A stretch of 64,000 nt of DNA from Xenophilus aerolatus (GCA_030418545.1 QAIB01000004.1:186001-250000), one strand, 5' to 3'; positions 49,899 through 59,075 are shown, counted from the first letter of the stretch. Program-made: numbers and translations. Notes: generated by a model from the letters alone, not told the origin.

Positions 49899-51767
49899 AT
49901 GAACGCACCCGTGGTGAAAGGGCTGGCCATCCAGGCCCCCGCCTACGTCAAGAACCAGAAGCTGATCGCCTGGGTCGCCGAGATGGCCGCCCTGTGCAAG
50001 CCCGAACGCATCGAATGGTGCGACGGCAGCCAGGAAGAGTACGAGCGCCTGTGCCAGCAACTGGTCGACGCCGGCACCTTCAGGAAGCTCAACCCGGCCA
50101 AGCGGCCCGACTCCTTCCTCGCGTGGTCCGACCCGAGCGACGTCGCCCGCGTCGAGGACCGCACCTTCATCTGCTCCGCGAAGAAGGAAGACGCCGGCCC
50201 GACCAACAACTGGATGGCTCCGGCCGAGATGCGCGCCACGCTGCAGCCCCTGTTCGACGGCTGCATGAAGGGCCGCACCATGTACGTGGTGCCCTTCAGC
50301 ATGGGCCCGCTAGGCTCGCCCATCGCTCACATCGGCGTCGAACTCTCCGACAGCCCCTACGTCGCGGTCAACATGAAGATCATGACCCGCATGGGCAAGG
50401 CCGTGTACGACGTGCTCGGCGCGGACGGCGAGTTCGTGCCCTGCGTGCACACCGTGGGCGCGCCGCTGGAGGCCGGACAGAAGGACGTCGCCTGGCCCTG
50501 CAACAAGACCAAGTACATCGTCCACTACCCGGAGACGCGCGAGATCTGGAGCTACGGCTCGGGCTACGGCGGCAACGCGCTGCTGGGCAAGAAGTGCTTC
50601 GCGCTGCGCATCGCGTCCAACATGGGCCGTGACGAGGGCTGGCTGGCCGAGCACATGCTCATCCTGGGCGTGACCAGCCCCGAGGGCAAGAAGCACCACG
50701 TGGCCGCCGCCTTCCCCAGCGCCTGCGGCAAGACCAATTTCTCCATGCTGGTGCCCCCGGCCGGCTTCGAGGGCTGGAAGGTCACGACCATCGGCGACGA
50801 CATCGCCTGGATCAAGCCGCAGGCCGACGGCTCGCTGCGCGCCATCAACCCCGAGGCGGGTTACTTCGGCGTGGCGCCGGGCACCAACTACAAGACCAAC
50901 CCCAACTGCATGGCCAGCCTCGACAGGGGCGTGATCTTCACCAACGTCGCGCTGACCGACGATGGCGACGTGTGGTGGGAAGGCATGGAGGCCGATGCGC
51001 CCAACAAGGCATTGCCCGACCACCTGATCGACTGGCAGGGCAAGGACTGGACGCCGCAGATCGCGCGCGAGACCGGCGCCAAGGCCGCGCACCCGAATGC
51101 CCGCTTCACCGTGGCCGCCACCAACAACCCGGCGCTGGACGAGGCCTGGGACGACCCCAAGGGCGTGAAGATCGATGCCTTCATCTTCGGTGGCCGCCGC
51201 TCCACCACCGTGCCGCTGGTGACCGAGGCGCGCAACTGGGTCGAGGGCGTGTACATGGCCGCGACGATGGGCAGCGAGACCACCGCCGCAGCCGCCGGCC
51301 AGCAGGGCATCGTGCGCCGCGACCCCTTCGCCATGCTGCCCTTCATGGGCTACAACATGAGCGACTACTTCCAGCACTGGCTCACGCTGGGCAAGAAGCT
51401 GCAGGCCTCCGGCGCCCAGCTCCCGAAGATCTACACCACCAACTGGTTCCGCAAGGGCGAGGACGGCAAGTTCGTGTGGCCCGGCTATGGCGAGAACATG
51501 CGCGTGCTCAAGTGGATGATCGACCGCGTCGAAGGCCGCGGCCAGGGCACCGAGCATGTCTTCGGCGTGAGCCCGCGCTACGAAGACCTGAACTGGACCG
51601 GCCTGGACTTCACCCCCGCGCAGTTCGCCACCGTGACCAGCATCGACAAGGCCGCGTGGCAGGCCGAGCTCAAGCTGCATGCCGAGCTGTTCGAGCAGCT
51701 GGCGCACCATCTGCCCCAGGAGCTGCCGGCCACCAAGGCGGCCATCGAGGAGCGCCTCGCGGCCTGA
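49899..51767 (+). CDS. pckG: Phosphoenolpyruvate carboxykinase, GTP type
   Basis: This 622-residue GTP-dependent enzyme interconverts oxaloacetate and phosphoenolpyruvate in gluconeogenesis. Key stretches are the reactive-Cys P-loop [15 protein letters not shown] (about 270), the metal site [31 protein letters not shown] (R/M loop) and [17 protein letters not shown]. The length is normal. The ATG at 49899 has CCAGGAG eight bases upstream. A strong hairpin terminator follows the stop by 21 bases, so it ends its transcript. Confidence 0.97.
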   Translation: MNAPVVKGLAIQAPAYVKNQKLIAWVAEMAALCKPERIEWCDGSQEEYERLCQQLVDAGTFRKLNPAKRPDSFLAWSDPSDVARVEDRTFICSAKKEDAGPTNNWMAPAEMRATLQPLFDGCMKGRTMYVVPFSMGPLGSPIAHIGVELSDSPYVAVNMKIMTRMGKAVYDVLGADGEFVPCVHTVGAPLEAGQKDVAWPCNKTKYIVHYPETREIWSYGSGYGGNALLGKKCFALRIASNMGRDEGWLAEHMLILGVTSPEGKKHHVAAAFPSACGKTNFSMLVPPAGFEGWKVTTIGDDIAWIKPQADGSLRAINPEAGYFGVAPGTNYKTNPNCMASLDRGVIFTNVALTDDGDVWWEGMEADAPNKALPDHLIDWQGKDWTPQIARETGAKAAHPNARFTVAATNNPALDEAWDDPKGVKIDAFIFGGRRSTTVPLVTEARNWVEGVYMAATMGSETTAAAAGQQGIVRRDPFAMLPFMGYNMSDYFQHWLTLGKKLQASGAQLPKIYTTNWFRKGEDGKFVWPGYGENMRVLKWMIDRVEGRGQGTEHVFGVSPRYEDLNWTGLDFTPAQFATVTSIDKAAWQAELKLHAELFEQLAHHLPQELPATKAAIEERLAA

Positions 51768-51788
51768 TCGCGCGCATCGCGCCCAACG

Positions 51789-51814
51789 AAAAAGCCGCCC
51801 GAGGGCGGCTTTTT
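51789..51814. terminator. Rho-independent terminator, probably bidirectional
   Basis: AAAAAGCCGCCC-GA-GGGCGGCTTTTT is a seven-pair GC stem with a two-base loop as written, extended by five A-T pairs. T-runs are present on both strands. It sits between pckG and the convergent gene at 51853. Confidence 0.92.
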
Positions 51815-51852
51815 CACGTGCCGTGCCGCCCGCGCGAGCGGGCGGCGGCGGA

Positions 51853-52404
51853 TCAGTAGTAACGCGCGCTGTTCATGCGGCGCATCGCTTCGTACACCGT
51901 GGGCATGCGCACCTCCTGCGAACGGCGGGCTGCTGCATCGACCGCGACCGAACGGGTCGGCGCGACATGCACGACGAGCTCGTCCTGGCCTTGCTGGCGG
52001 GTCATGGCGGCGCGCAGGTCGTTCATGACGCGCGGATCGCTTTGGGCGGTGGCCAGGAACTGCGCGTCGGCGCGGGCTGCGGCCATGCGGCGGTCCAGCG
52101 CCTTCCAGCCGGCGAGTGCACGTGCGGCCAGCGAGCGGGCGGCGCCGGAGAACATCGCCAGCGCGAAGAACGCGACGGCCCACAGGACCATCCAGGCGGC
52201 CAGCAGGCTGCCGTCGGTCCATTCCGAGACGAACTTGTCGGCAACGGCCAGCAGGGCGGCCAGCACGGCAGCGAGCAGCACGGCCGCGAGGCCGCGGGTG
52301 CCGTCGTTGGACTGACGGCTTTCGCGCACATAGTCCATCAGTGCCTCGGCGCGGCGCACGCCGGGGTGGGAAGCAGGTTGGTCGACGTGGACAAAGGTGG
52401 TCAT
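51853..52404 (-). CDS. Inner-membrane protein of unknown function
   Basis: This 183-residue protein has two membrane segments (GLAAVLLAAVLAALLAVADK and LLAAWMVLWAVAFFALAMF), a long hydrophilic C-terminal part with DRRMAAARADAQFL, and the conserved-looking end MPTVYEAMRRMNSARYY. The start at 52404 (MTTFVHVDQPA) is preceded by CTGGAGGG. No named family was recognised. A palindromic motif CTAGGGCAAACCCTAA (minus strand) lies 49 bases upstream and is shared with the small gene at 53543. Confidence 0.78.
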   Translation of the reverse strand: MTTFVHVDQPASHPGVRRAEALMDYVRESRQSNDGTRGLAAVLLAAVLAALLAVADKFVSEWTDGSLLAAWMVLWAVAFFALAMFSGAARSLAARALAGWKALDRRMAAARADAQFLATAQSDPRVMNDLRAAMTRQQGQDELVVHVAPTRSVAVDAAARRSQEVRMPTVYEAMRRMNSARYY

Positions 52405-52452
52405 GGTGTATCCCTCCAGTGGGATGAGTTGGCCGAAGCCGATGACGAGATA

Positions 52453-52468
52453 TTAGGGTTTGCCCTAG
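52453..52468 (-). promoter_or_regulatory. Palindromic upstream motif CTAGGGcAAACCCTAA
   Basis: The motif lies 49 bases before the start at 52404. A similar one, CTAGGGGAAACCCTTA, lies 50 bases before the start at 53716. Downstream of both is a similar stretch, ATnTCTcnTCATCG. Equal spacing suggests a shared promoter or operator. Confidence 0.6.
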
Positions 52469-52510
52469 TAACTTTCAAATTTATATTGCTGATGCTTGTC
52501 ATTCGCCACC

Positions 52511-53497
52511 GTGATAGACGTCAATTTCCGCACACTCGATCTCAACCTCCTGCGCGTGTTCGACGAGGTGATGGCCGAACGCAGCCTCACGCGAGCGTCC
52601 CGCAACCTCGCGATCACCCAGCCGGCGGTGAGCAATGCGTTGCGCCGCCTGCGCGGTGCCCTGGGCGACGAGCTCGTGCGCCGGGCCGGCGCCGGCGTCG
52701 AGCCAACCCCGCGGGCGCTGAGCCTGTGGCCGGTAGTGCGCGATGCGTTGCGCCAGCTCGAACATTCGCTGGTGCCGGCCAGCTTCGAGCCGTTGCACGC
52801 GGACAACAGCTTCGTGCTGGCGATGGCCGATGCGACCGCGTCCGAGGTGATTCCCGGCGCCGTGCGCATCCTGGAAGACGAGGCGCCCGGCATTTCGCTG
52901 CGCGTGGTGCCGCTGACCACGCGCGACCCGCGCCGGCTGCTGGAGGACGAGGCCGCCGACGTCGCCCTGGGCTACTTCCCCGCCGTGATGACCGACCTGA
53001 CCGGCCGCGCCCAGGCCGGCGAGGCGGTGGCCTTCGAATCGCATCGGCTCTATGTCGGCCAGTACGTGTGCGTGATGCGCACCGGGCATCCGCTGGCGCA
53101 GGGCGTGCTGACGCTCGATGCCTTCTGCCAGGCGCGGCACCTGCTGGTGAGCTTTTCGGGGCGGCCCTGGGGTTTCGTCGACGAGGCGCTGGGCGCGCTC
53201 GGGCGCGAACGCCGCATCGTGCTGACGGTCAACCAGTTCTTCACCGCGGGGCGGGTGGTCGCGAATTCCGACCTGCTCACGGTCCTGCCGCGGCATTTCG
53301 TGAACACGACGGGCATGGCCGAATCGCTGGCGGTGCGGGAGTTGCCGCTGAACCTGCCGCTGGTGCATGTCGATGCCCTCTGGCATCGGCGCACCCATGG
53401 CTCGCCGGCCCATGCCTGGCTGCGGGACACGCTGGTGCGTGCGGCCAGCGACGCGTTCGCGCGATCGCTGCGTGAGTATGCGCTACCTTACGGCTGA
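52511..53497 (+). CDS. LysR-family transcriptional regulator
   Basis: This 328-residue LysR protein of the NodD/NahR-like group begins MIDVNFRTLDLNLLRVFDEV. Its winged helix reads ERSLTRASRNLAITQPAVSN, and its effector domain includes SFVLAMADATASEVIPGAVR and VALGYFPAVMTDLTG. The start was taken as the GTG at 52511, because the family usually begins with two to ten residues before the DLNLL motif; a TTG at 52496 is an alternative. It diverges from the membrane protein gene at 51853 across the gap holding the CTAGGG palindrome. No adjacent enzyme suggests its effector. Confidence 0.86.
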   Translation: MIDVNFRTLDLNLLRVFDEVMAERSLTRASRNLAITQPAVSNALRRLRGALGDELVRRAGAGVEPTPRALSLWPVVRDALRQLEHSLVPASFEPLHADNSFVLAMADATASEVIPGAVRILEDEAPGISLRVVPLTTRDPRRLLEDEAADVALGYFPAVMTDLTGRAQAGEAVAFESHRLYVGQYVCVMRTGHPLAQGVLTLDAFCQARHLLVSFSGRPWGFVDEALGALGRERRIVLTVNQFFTAGRVVANSDLLTVLPRHFVNTTGMAESLAVRELPLNLPLVHVDALWHRRTHGSPAHAWLRDTLVRAASDAFARSLREYALPYG

Positions 53498-53542
53498 ACC
53501 CTGCCAGCCTGAGCAGCTTTACCTGAGAAGTCAGTCGCCCGC

Positions 53543-53716
53543 TCAGCGGACGACGCGCAGCCAGGCCGAGGCGGCTTCGCGCAGTTCCTGCGCGTGATGG
53601 GGGTCGAAACCGACGCGGGCTTCGGCGCTTTCCAGCAGGGCGGCGGCCGGGCTGACCGGGGCCTCGGCCTGCTGAGTCCGAATGGAACGGACCAGGAGCG
53701 AGAGCATGTTGAACAT
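53543..53716 (-). CDS. Small protein of unknown function
   Basis: This 57-residue protein begins MFNMLSLLVRSIRTQQAEAP and ends ELREAASAWLRVVR. A short amphipathic N-terminus and an Ala-rich helix are visible. The ATG at 53716 was chosen; the frame is open to 53836, but the upstream part covers the palindromic motif and lacks coding character. The Shine-Dalgarno is not obvious. The shared promoter-like motif upstream is the main reason to believe it is expressed. Confidence 0.55.
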   Translation of the reverse strand: MFNMLSLLVRSIRTQQAEAPVSPAAALLESAEARVGFDPHHAQELREAASAWLRVVR

Positions 53717-53765
53717 GATGGTGCGCGGCACCGGAGGCCACGCCGTTGTAACGATGAAAGAAGAA

Positions 53766-53781
53766 TAAGGGTTTCCCCTAG
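53766..53781 (-). promoter_or_regulatory. Palindromic upstream motif CTAGGGgAAACCCTTA
   Basis: This is the second copy of the motif described at 52453. It lies 50 bases before the small gene starting at 53716 and is again followed by TCTTCTTTCATCG on the minus strand. Confidence 0.6.
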
Positions 53782-53897
53782 TTTTTACAGCCCCTCTTGA
53801 TGCATGACGTGCATATCGTGCCCGGTATGCCGACATGGGCCGTGCGAAGGTTGGCAGCCCGACGCCTCGTTTCGGCGCTTCCTACACTCGGCAGGCC

Positions 53898-54707
53898 ATG
53901 AAGATCCAGTTGTTGTCGGACCTGCACCTCGAGAACCATCCCGATTTCCTGCCTGCGCCGGTTCCGGGCGCCGACCTGCTGGTGCTCGCGGGCGACATCG
54001 GCTCCTACCAGGACGGCTCCCGCCTGGAAGGTGCCGACTTCGGACTGGCCCGCTTCTCGCCGCGCCACGGCTGGCCGACGCCGGTGCTCTACGTGCCGGG
54101 CAACCACGAGTACGACAACGACGACTTCGACGCCGTGCATGCGCGGCTGCAGGCGCAGTGCGAGGCACTGGACATCGACTGGCTGGAGCGCGAAGTGCGC
54201 GTGATCGAGGGCGTGCGCTTCGTCGGCACCACGCTGTGGGCCGATTTCGACGCGCTCATCGAAGCCCGCGACGCGCCCGCCGAGCGCGAACGCAAGCGCG
54301 GCAAGGCCATGCGCGCCGCCAACCACTACCTGGCGCATGCGGCCACCACGCGCCACGGACGGCCCTTCATGGCCGAGGAACTGCGCGAGGAGTCGCTCTC
54401 CAGCCAGGCCTGGCTTCGCGAGGCGCTGGCCCGTCCTTTCGAGGGGCCCACGGTGGCGGTCACTCACTTTGCGCCCACGCTTGCGAGCGCCGACCCGCGC
54501 TACGGCCTGACCCCGGGCACCGCCGGCTTCTGCAACGCGCTCGATGCGCTGCTGCCCCTGGCCGACGTATGGCTGCACGGCCACCTGCACTGCGCCTTCG
54601 ACTACGTGAAGGACGGCTGCCGCGTGGTGGCGAACCCGCTGGGCTACGCCAGCAAGGGCGAGCAGGAGGGGTTCCGGCCCGGCCTGCTGATCGAGGTCGC
54701 GGCCTGA
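53898..54707 (+). CDS. Calcineurin-like metallophosphoesterase
   Basis: This 269-residue protein has the metallophosphoesterase motif set: SDLHLENH (D-x-H), VLAGDIGSY (GD), VPGNHEYDND (GNHE), AVTHFAP and LHGHLHCAFDY (GH-x-H). All the metal ligands are present, so it should be an active phosphoesterase. The start is the ATG at 53898 (MKIQLLSDLHLE), which places the first motif at the usual position; the frame is open further upstream. The substrate is not predictable. It converges on the TetR gene with a 10-base gap. Confidence 0.9.
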   Translation: MKIQLLSDLHLENHPDFLPAPVPGADLLVLAGDIGSYQDGSRLEGADFGLARFSPRHGWPTPVLYVPGNHEYDNDDFDAVHARLQAQCEALDIDWLEREVRVIEGVRFVGTTLWADFDALIEARDAPAERERKRGKAMRAANHYLAHAATTRHGRPFMAEELREESLSSQAWLREALARPFEGPTVAVTHFAPTLASADPRYGLTPGTAGFCNALDALLPLADVWLHGHLHCAFDYVKDGCRVVANPLGYASKGEQEGFRPGLLIEVAA

Positions 54708-54717
54708 GAGAGCGCGC

Positions 54718-55338
54718 CTAGCGTGCAGCCAGACCGTCGAAGCAGGTGCTGAGCACCAGTTCGACGATCTGCTCGTCGCTGTGCTGGCCGCCGGCCTTGA
54801 GGAACTCGAGCACCGGGTCGCAGGCGCGGGCGTACAGGGTGTAGAGCACGGCGATGGCCGGCAGCGCAGGATTGATCGAGCCGTCGGCCTGGGCCGCCTG
54901 GATCCAGCCGCCCAGCCGGTCGCTCACGGCGATCAGCCGGTCGATGTAGCCGCGGTTGGCCACCAGGGCCGCGCGCAGGGTGGAGTTCTGGCTCGGCAGC
55001 GAAGGCATCTCGCCCGCCAGCTGCACCTGCAGGGCCCAGCGCACCACGGAACGCAGCTGGTCGATGGGCCGGGCGTCGGCCGGCAGCGCGGCGAGCATGT
55101 CCTGCGTGCGCTGCATGATCCGCACCATCGCCGCGGCGGCGAGGTCTTCCTTGCTGGGAAAGTGCTTGTAGAGGCTGGCCTTGGCGATGCCGACCGCGGC
55201 GGCCACCTCGTCCACCGTCATCGCGTCGAAGCCCTTTTCGGCCAGCAGGCGGTTGACGGTCTGGACGATCGCGTCCTCGCGCGCCTGCAGCATCTGGGCC
55301 TTGAAGGAGGGCTTGGCAGGCGGGGCGATGGCGGACAT
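54718..55338 (-). CDS. TetR-family transcriptional regulator
   Basis: This 206-residue regulator has an N-terminal helix-turn-helix (REDAIVQTVNRLLAEKGFDA, VGIAKASLYKHFPSKEDLA, about 20-62) and an all-helical ligand-binding domain. The start is the ATG at 55338 (MSAIAPPAKPSFKAQM). The neighbours are a phosphoesterase, a dispersed repeat and a phospholipase-D lipoprotein. None clearly forms an operon with it, so its targets are unknown. Confidence 0.9.
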   Translation of the reverse strand: MSAIAPPAKPSFKAQMLQAREDAIVQTVNRLLAEKGFDAMTVDEVAAAVGIAKASLYKHFPSKEDLAAAAMVRIMQRTQDMLAALPADARPIDQLRSVVRWALQVQLAGEMPSLPSQNSTLRAALVANRGYIDRLIAVSDRLGGWIQAAQADGSINPALPAIAVLYTLYARACDPVLEFLKAGGQHSDEQIVELVLSTCFDGLAAR

Positions 55339-55436
55339 GCGGCCATTCTAGGCGCGCGCGTCGCAGAATGGACGGATCGGCTGTAGGAAGACGGCACGGT
55401 CACAACCGAAACTCCGCCGTACATCGAGCACAGCCT

Positions 55437-55497
55437 GCTATCTTTTCAATAGCTACCGGCGCCCGGCTGGCGGGCGCTGCGGACCGATTCGGCTACA
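55437..55497 (+). repeat. Dispersed repeat, ATAGCT...GGGCGCTG family (copy 5)
   Basis: GCTATCTTTTCAATAGCTAC followed by CGCCCGGCTGGCGGGCGCTG and CCGATTCGGC is the most complete copy next to that at 1231. It lies between the TetR gene and the 3' end of the phospholipase-D gene. Confidence 0.75.
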
Positions 55498-55508
55498 CAA
55501 CCCTTGGC

Positions 55509-57104
55509 CTACAGCAGGTCCTCGCCCACGATCGGCAGCAGCAGCCAATTCTTGAAGCGCAGCCAGAGAAACTCGCCCGGGATGTCCTCGTGGACGATGT
55601 CGCCGCCCTGCTCGTCCAGTTCCAGCCACTGGGCGCGCCGACCGTCGGGCGACAGCCGCAGCCGGTAGCCGAGCTGGTCGCGCCGCTTGGAGATGACGCT
55701 GTAGTAGTCGCCCACCATGGCCGGGCTGTCGATCAGCATGCCTGTCTCGGTGTTCACGGCGGCCGAGCGGTGGTCCAGGTTCATCGAGCCGACGAAGATG
55801 CGCTGCTCGTCGATGAGCGCGAATTTCGCGTGCAGCCGGCTGATCGACTTGCCGAAGTTGCCGAAGCGCCCCGACCGGGCCGTGAACTCGGGCGCGATCT
55901 CGTACAGGATGACGCCCGCGCGCAGCATGTCGACCCGGTAGCGCTCGTAGCCGGCATAGGCCAGCGGCTCGTCGGTGGCGCCCAGCGAATTGGTCACGAC
56001 GACCGTCTCGACGCCCTGCGACCGCCCCTGCCGGATCATCTCCAGGCCCATGGGCCCCGGAATGAAATAGGGCGAGATGATGCGCACGTTGTGCCGCGCC
56101 CCGGCAATGGCCCACAACGCGTACTGCGACACGCTGTCGGCGAAGGCGGCCTCGGGGTTGCGGCCGATCTTCTCGGGGTCGTCGGCATAGAAGCGGGCCG
56201 GCGCCCAGTAGCGCTTCATCTGCCCCATCACGAGCTCCTGCCCGACGGGCGGCTGGCCCAGCGAATCGCGCGGTTGGATCGGCACGTCGGGCCGCGCCTG
56301 GCGCGCCAGCTCGTCGAAGCGCGCCTGCGCCTCGGCCGGAAGCAGGCGCTGCGGCACCACGTGGCGGATCGGCCAGCTGTGCTCGCTGTTCCAGTAGCGG
56401 TCGAAGGCGGCCGACATTTCCTTGACGACCGGGCCGTTGCTCACCACGTCCATGTCGATGAAGTTGGCCGAGGTGCTGCGCATGAAGTATTCGTTGGCGA
56501 TGTTGCGCCCGCCGGTCACCGCGAAGCTGTTGTCGGCCAGCAGCATCTTGTTGTGCATGCGGTGGTTGATGCGCCGGAACTCGTGCGCCGAGAAGATCAG
56601 CCGCGTGGCCAGCGAGCCCGCCCGCGAGGGCAGCGGGTTGAACAGCCGGACCTCCACGTTGGGAAAGGCGTCGAGCGCCGAGAACAGCTCGTCCTCGCCG
56701 GCGGTGTAGAGGTCGTCCACCAGAAGGCGCACGCGCACGCCGCGCTCGGCCGCGTCGCGCAGCTCGCGCAGCAGCAGCAGGCCCACGTCGTCGTTGGCGA
56801 TGTGGTAGTACTGCACGTCCAGCGTGTTCTCCGCGTTGCGCGCCAGCGAGATGCGCGCATCGAAGGCGAAGGCGGCGTCGGGCAGCAGCCGGAAGGCCGA
56901 GAGCGGCCCGTCGCGGCCCACGGGCGTCTGCGGCGCGTCGGCGCGCGCGAGCTTGCCCAGCGTGGTCTGGCCGACATCGGCGACCGCCCGCGTCTCGTGG
57001 CGCGGCTGCGGAGGCGGGAGCGACGCGCAGCCGGTGAACAGCACGGCGGCGAACAGCACGAGCAGGCGCCAGACGCGCGGGAAATGGGCAGTGAGGAACG
57101 GCAT
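55509..57104 (-). CDS. Phospholipase D-family lipoprotein (ClsC-like)
   Basis: This 531-residue protein has a lipoprotein signal (WRLLVLFAAVLFTGCASLPP, lipobox TGC) and two phospholipase D HKD motifs, HNKMLLADNS (about 182) and HAKFALIDEQ with N-x-D further on (about 423). Two intact HKD motifs make one active site, as in cardiolipin synthase C and related enzymes that join or exchange phospholipid head groups. The start was set at 57104 (MPFLTAHFPRVW), which places the signal peptide correctly. A ClsC-type enzyme usually pairs with a YmdB-like gene, which is absent here. Confidence 0.9.
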   Translation of the reverse strand: MPFLTAHFPRVWRLLVLFAAVLFTGCASLPPPQPRHETRAVADVGQTTLGKLARADAPQTPVGRDGPLSAFRLLPDAAFAFDARISLARNAENTLDVQYYHIANDDVGLLLLRELRDAAERGVRVRLLVDDLYTAGEDELFSALDAFPNVEVRLFNPLPSRAGSLATRLIFSAHEFRRINHRMHNKMLLADNSFAVTGGRNIANEYFMRSTSANFIDMDVVSNGPVVKEMSAAFDRYWNSEHSWPIRHVVPQRLLPAEAQARFDELARQARPDVPIQPRDSLGQPPVGQELVMGQMKRYWAPARFYADDPEKIGRNPEAAFADSVSQYALWAIAGARHNVRIISPYFIPGPMGLEMIRQGRSQGVETVVVTNSLGATDEPLAYAGYERYRVDMLRAGVILYEIAPEFTARSGRFGNFGKSISRLHAKFALIDEQRIFVGSMNLDHRSAAVNTETGMLIDSPAMVGDYYSVISKRRDQLGYRLRLSPDGRRAQWLELDEQGGDIVHEDIPGEFLWLRFKNWLLLPIVGEDLL

Positions 57105-57199
57105 GCGCTCCGAAATGTAGTGGGATTGCGCGCTTTTCGCCGCCGCGACGGCGCGCACGCGGCTTCTATGATCGGCCGCCCGCTGCTTCGCCCCCTTCC

Positions 57200-58429
57200 A
57201 TGCTCAACGGCCTCTGGCTCGCCTTCTTCCTCGTCGCCGCCGTCGCCGGCTTCGGCCGCTGGCTGGTCGGCGGCGACGCGTCGGCCTTCGCCGCCATGGT
57301 CGAGGCGCTGTTCGCCATGGCCAAGCTCTCGGTCGAGGTGATGGTGCTGCTCTTCGGCACGCTCACGCTGTGGCTGGGTTTTCTGCGCATTGCCGAGCGC
57401 GCCGGGCTGGTGGCCGCGCTGGCGCGGTGGCTGGGGCCGCTGTTCGCGCGACTGATGCCCGAGGTGCCGCGCGGGCATCCGGCGCTGGGCCTGATCACCA
57501 TGAACTTCGCCGCCAACGCGCTGGGGCTGGACAACGCCGCGACGCCGATCGGGCTGAAGGCGATGCGCGAGCTGCAGACGCTGAATCCGCGCCCCGAGGA
57601 GGCGACGAACGCGCAGATCCTTTTTCTGGTGCTCAACACCGGCTCGCTGACGCTGCTGCCGGTGAGCATCTTCATGTACCGCGCGCAGCAGGGCGCGGCC
57701 GACCCGACGCTGGTCTTCCTGCCGATCCTGATCGCCACGGCGGTGTCGGCACTGGTGGCGCTGCTCACGGTGGCGGTGGTTCAGCGCCTCAGGATCTGGG
57801 ACCCGGTGGTGCTGGCCTGGCTGCTGCCGATGGCGGCAGCGCTGGGCGGCTTCATGCTGCTGCTGGGCACGCTGTCGGCGGCGGCGCTGGCCGCTTTGTC
57901 TTCGCTGCTCGGCAACCTGGTGCTGTTCGGCATCGTCGTCATCTTTCTCGTCGCGGGCGCCGTTCGGCGCGTGCCGGTGTACGAGGCCTTCGTCGAGGGC
58001 GCGAAGGAGGGCTTCGACGTCGCGAAAAACCTGCTGCCCTACCTGGTGGCAATGCTGTGCGCGATCGGCGTGCTGCGCGCCTCGGGTGCGCTCGATGCCG
58101 CGCTGGACGGCATCCGCTGGCTGGTTGGGCTGACGGGCTGGGACACGCGCTTCGTCGATGCATTGCCGACGGGGCTGGTCAAACCCTTCTCGGGCAGCGC
58201 GGCGCGCGCGATGCTGATCGAGACGATGAAGAGCCACGGGGTGGACAGCTTCCCGGCCCTCACGGCGGCGGTGATCCAGGGCAGCACCGAAACCACTTTC
58301 TACGTGCTCGCCGTGTACTTCGGCGCGGTGGGCATCCAGCGGGCGCGGCACGCGGTGGGGTGTGCGCTGTTCGCCGACCTGGTGGGCGTGGTGGCGGCGA
58401 TCGGGGTGAGCTACTGGTTCTTCGGCTGA
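57200..58429 (+). CDS. SpmA-SpmB-like fused nucleoside-recognition membrane protein
   Basis: This 409-residue membrane protein is made of two 'nucleoside recognition' (Gate) domains. The first, about 1-200, resembles SpmA (GLITMNFAANALGLDNAATP, LNTGSLTLLPVSIF). The second, about 215-405, resembles SpmB (AFVEGAKEGFDVAKNLLPYL, KPFSGSAARAMLIETM, QGSTETTFYVLAVYFG). In Bacillus the two are separate spore-maturation proteins. In Gram-negative bacteria the fused form is of unknown function, possibly a transporter. The ATG at 57200 was used. It diverges from the phospholipase gene. Confidence 0.85.
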   Translation: MLNGLWLAFFLVAAVAGFGRWLVGGDASAFAAMVEALFAMAKLSVEVMVLLFGTLTLWLGFLRIAERAGLVAALARWLGPLFARLMPEVPRGHPALGLITMNFAANALGLDNAATPIGLKAMRELQTLNPRPEEATNAQILFLVLNTGSLTLLPVSIFMYRAQQGAADPTLVFLPILIATAVSALVALLTVAVVQRLRIWDPVVLAWLLPMAAALGGFMLLLGTLSAAALAALSSLLGNLVLFGIVVIFLVAGAVRRVPVYEAFVEGAKEGFDVAKNLLPYLVAMLCAIGVLRASGALDAALDGIRWLVGLTGWDTRFVDALPTGLVKPFSGSAARAMLIETMKSHGVDSFPALTAAVIQGSTETTFYVLAVYFGAVGIQRARHAVGCALFADLVGVVAAIGVSYWFFG

Positions 58430-58433
58430 TCGT

Positions 58434-58498
58434 CACGTTTGTGACGAGTTGGCTGGGGCGGCGGGCTGGCCTGGGCTGGGGGGCGATTGCACTTTCGG
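58434..58498 (+). repeat. Dispersed repeat, TGACGAnTT...GATTGCACTT family (copy 2)
   Basis: TCACGTTTGTGACGAGTTGG, a GC-rich middle and GGGCGATTGCACTTTCGG resemble the blocks at 19816 and 58996. It marks the left edge of the large inverted repeat region. Confidence 0.5.
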
Positions 58499-58566
58499 CT
58501 TTTTGGCTGCTTTGTTCTTGGGCGTTCAGGCGCTGTGGGCCTGAACCCGGCCGGCGGCGCCGGTGT

Positions 58567-58902
58567 GCGTTCTCCGGCTCAGGCTCGCGCTGACTGTCGT
58601 GCGGCACGACGGAGGTGCTCGCCTGGAATCGACGCGCTTGGGGCACTGCACGGCGCCGCGAATGGCGCCTGCGCCCGCACACCGGCACCACCGGCCTGGA
58701 CGGTGGCAGTGATCGGCCGGCATGGCGCGGGCGCGTCCGGTTTGCCCTCTTCACCCAGGCGCAGCGGTTCAGGGCGGTGGTCGTGGGCCTGCGGGCGCAG
58801 GCGCCATTCGCGGCGCCGTGCAGTCTCTCAAGCACGTCGATGGACAGCGAGCACACAGGCAGCGCAACAAGTCGGTCAGCGCGAGCCTGAGCCGGAGAAC
58901 GC
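58567..58902. repeat. Large inverted repeat in a 0.7-kb gene-free region
   Basis: Two exact inverted blocks nest around a ~110-base centre. Block A is 28 bases (58567-58594 against 58875-58902), with core TTCTCCGGCTCAGGCTCGCG. Block B is 35 bases (58645-58679 against 58790-58824), with core CGGCGCCGCGAATGGCGCCT. The 50-base segments between A and B on each side are also related. So two diverged copies of one ~115-base or longer unit lie head to head. The region 58430-59143 holds this structure and two flanking repeats and no convincing gene; the short frames in it are repeat translations. Confidence 0.88.
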
Positions 58903-58995
58903 AGGCCCGCGGCCGCCGCCAGCGCCCCAGCCCCGTCGTGCCGGCCGATCCGCCAACAGCGCCAAAGATCAGCGCCCAAACAGCCAAGACATGAA

Positions 58996-59075
58996 AGTAA
59001 CGAACGTGACGATTCAGGCCACAACGCACACTCACCAAACGCCACAGCCCGATCGCACTTGCCCTTCCCAAAGCC
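58996..59075 (+). repeat. Dispersed repeat, TAACGnnCGTGACGAnTT...GATCGCACTT family (copy 3)
   Basis: GTAACGAACGTGACGATTC, a CAACGC block and CAGCCCGATCGCACTTGCC match the copy at 19816 in order and spacing. It lies at the right edge of the inverted repeat region. Confidence 0.55.
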
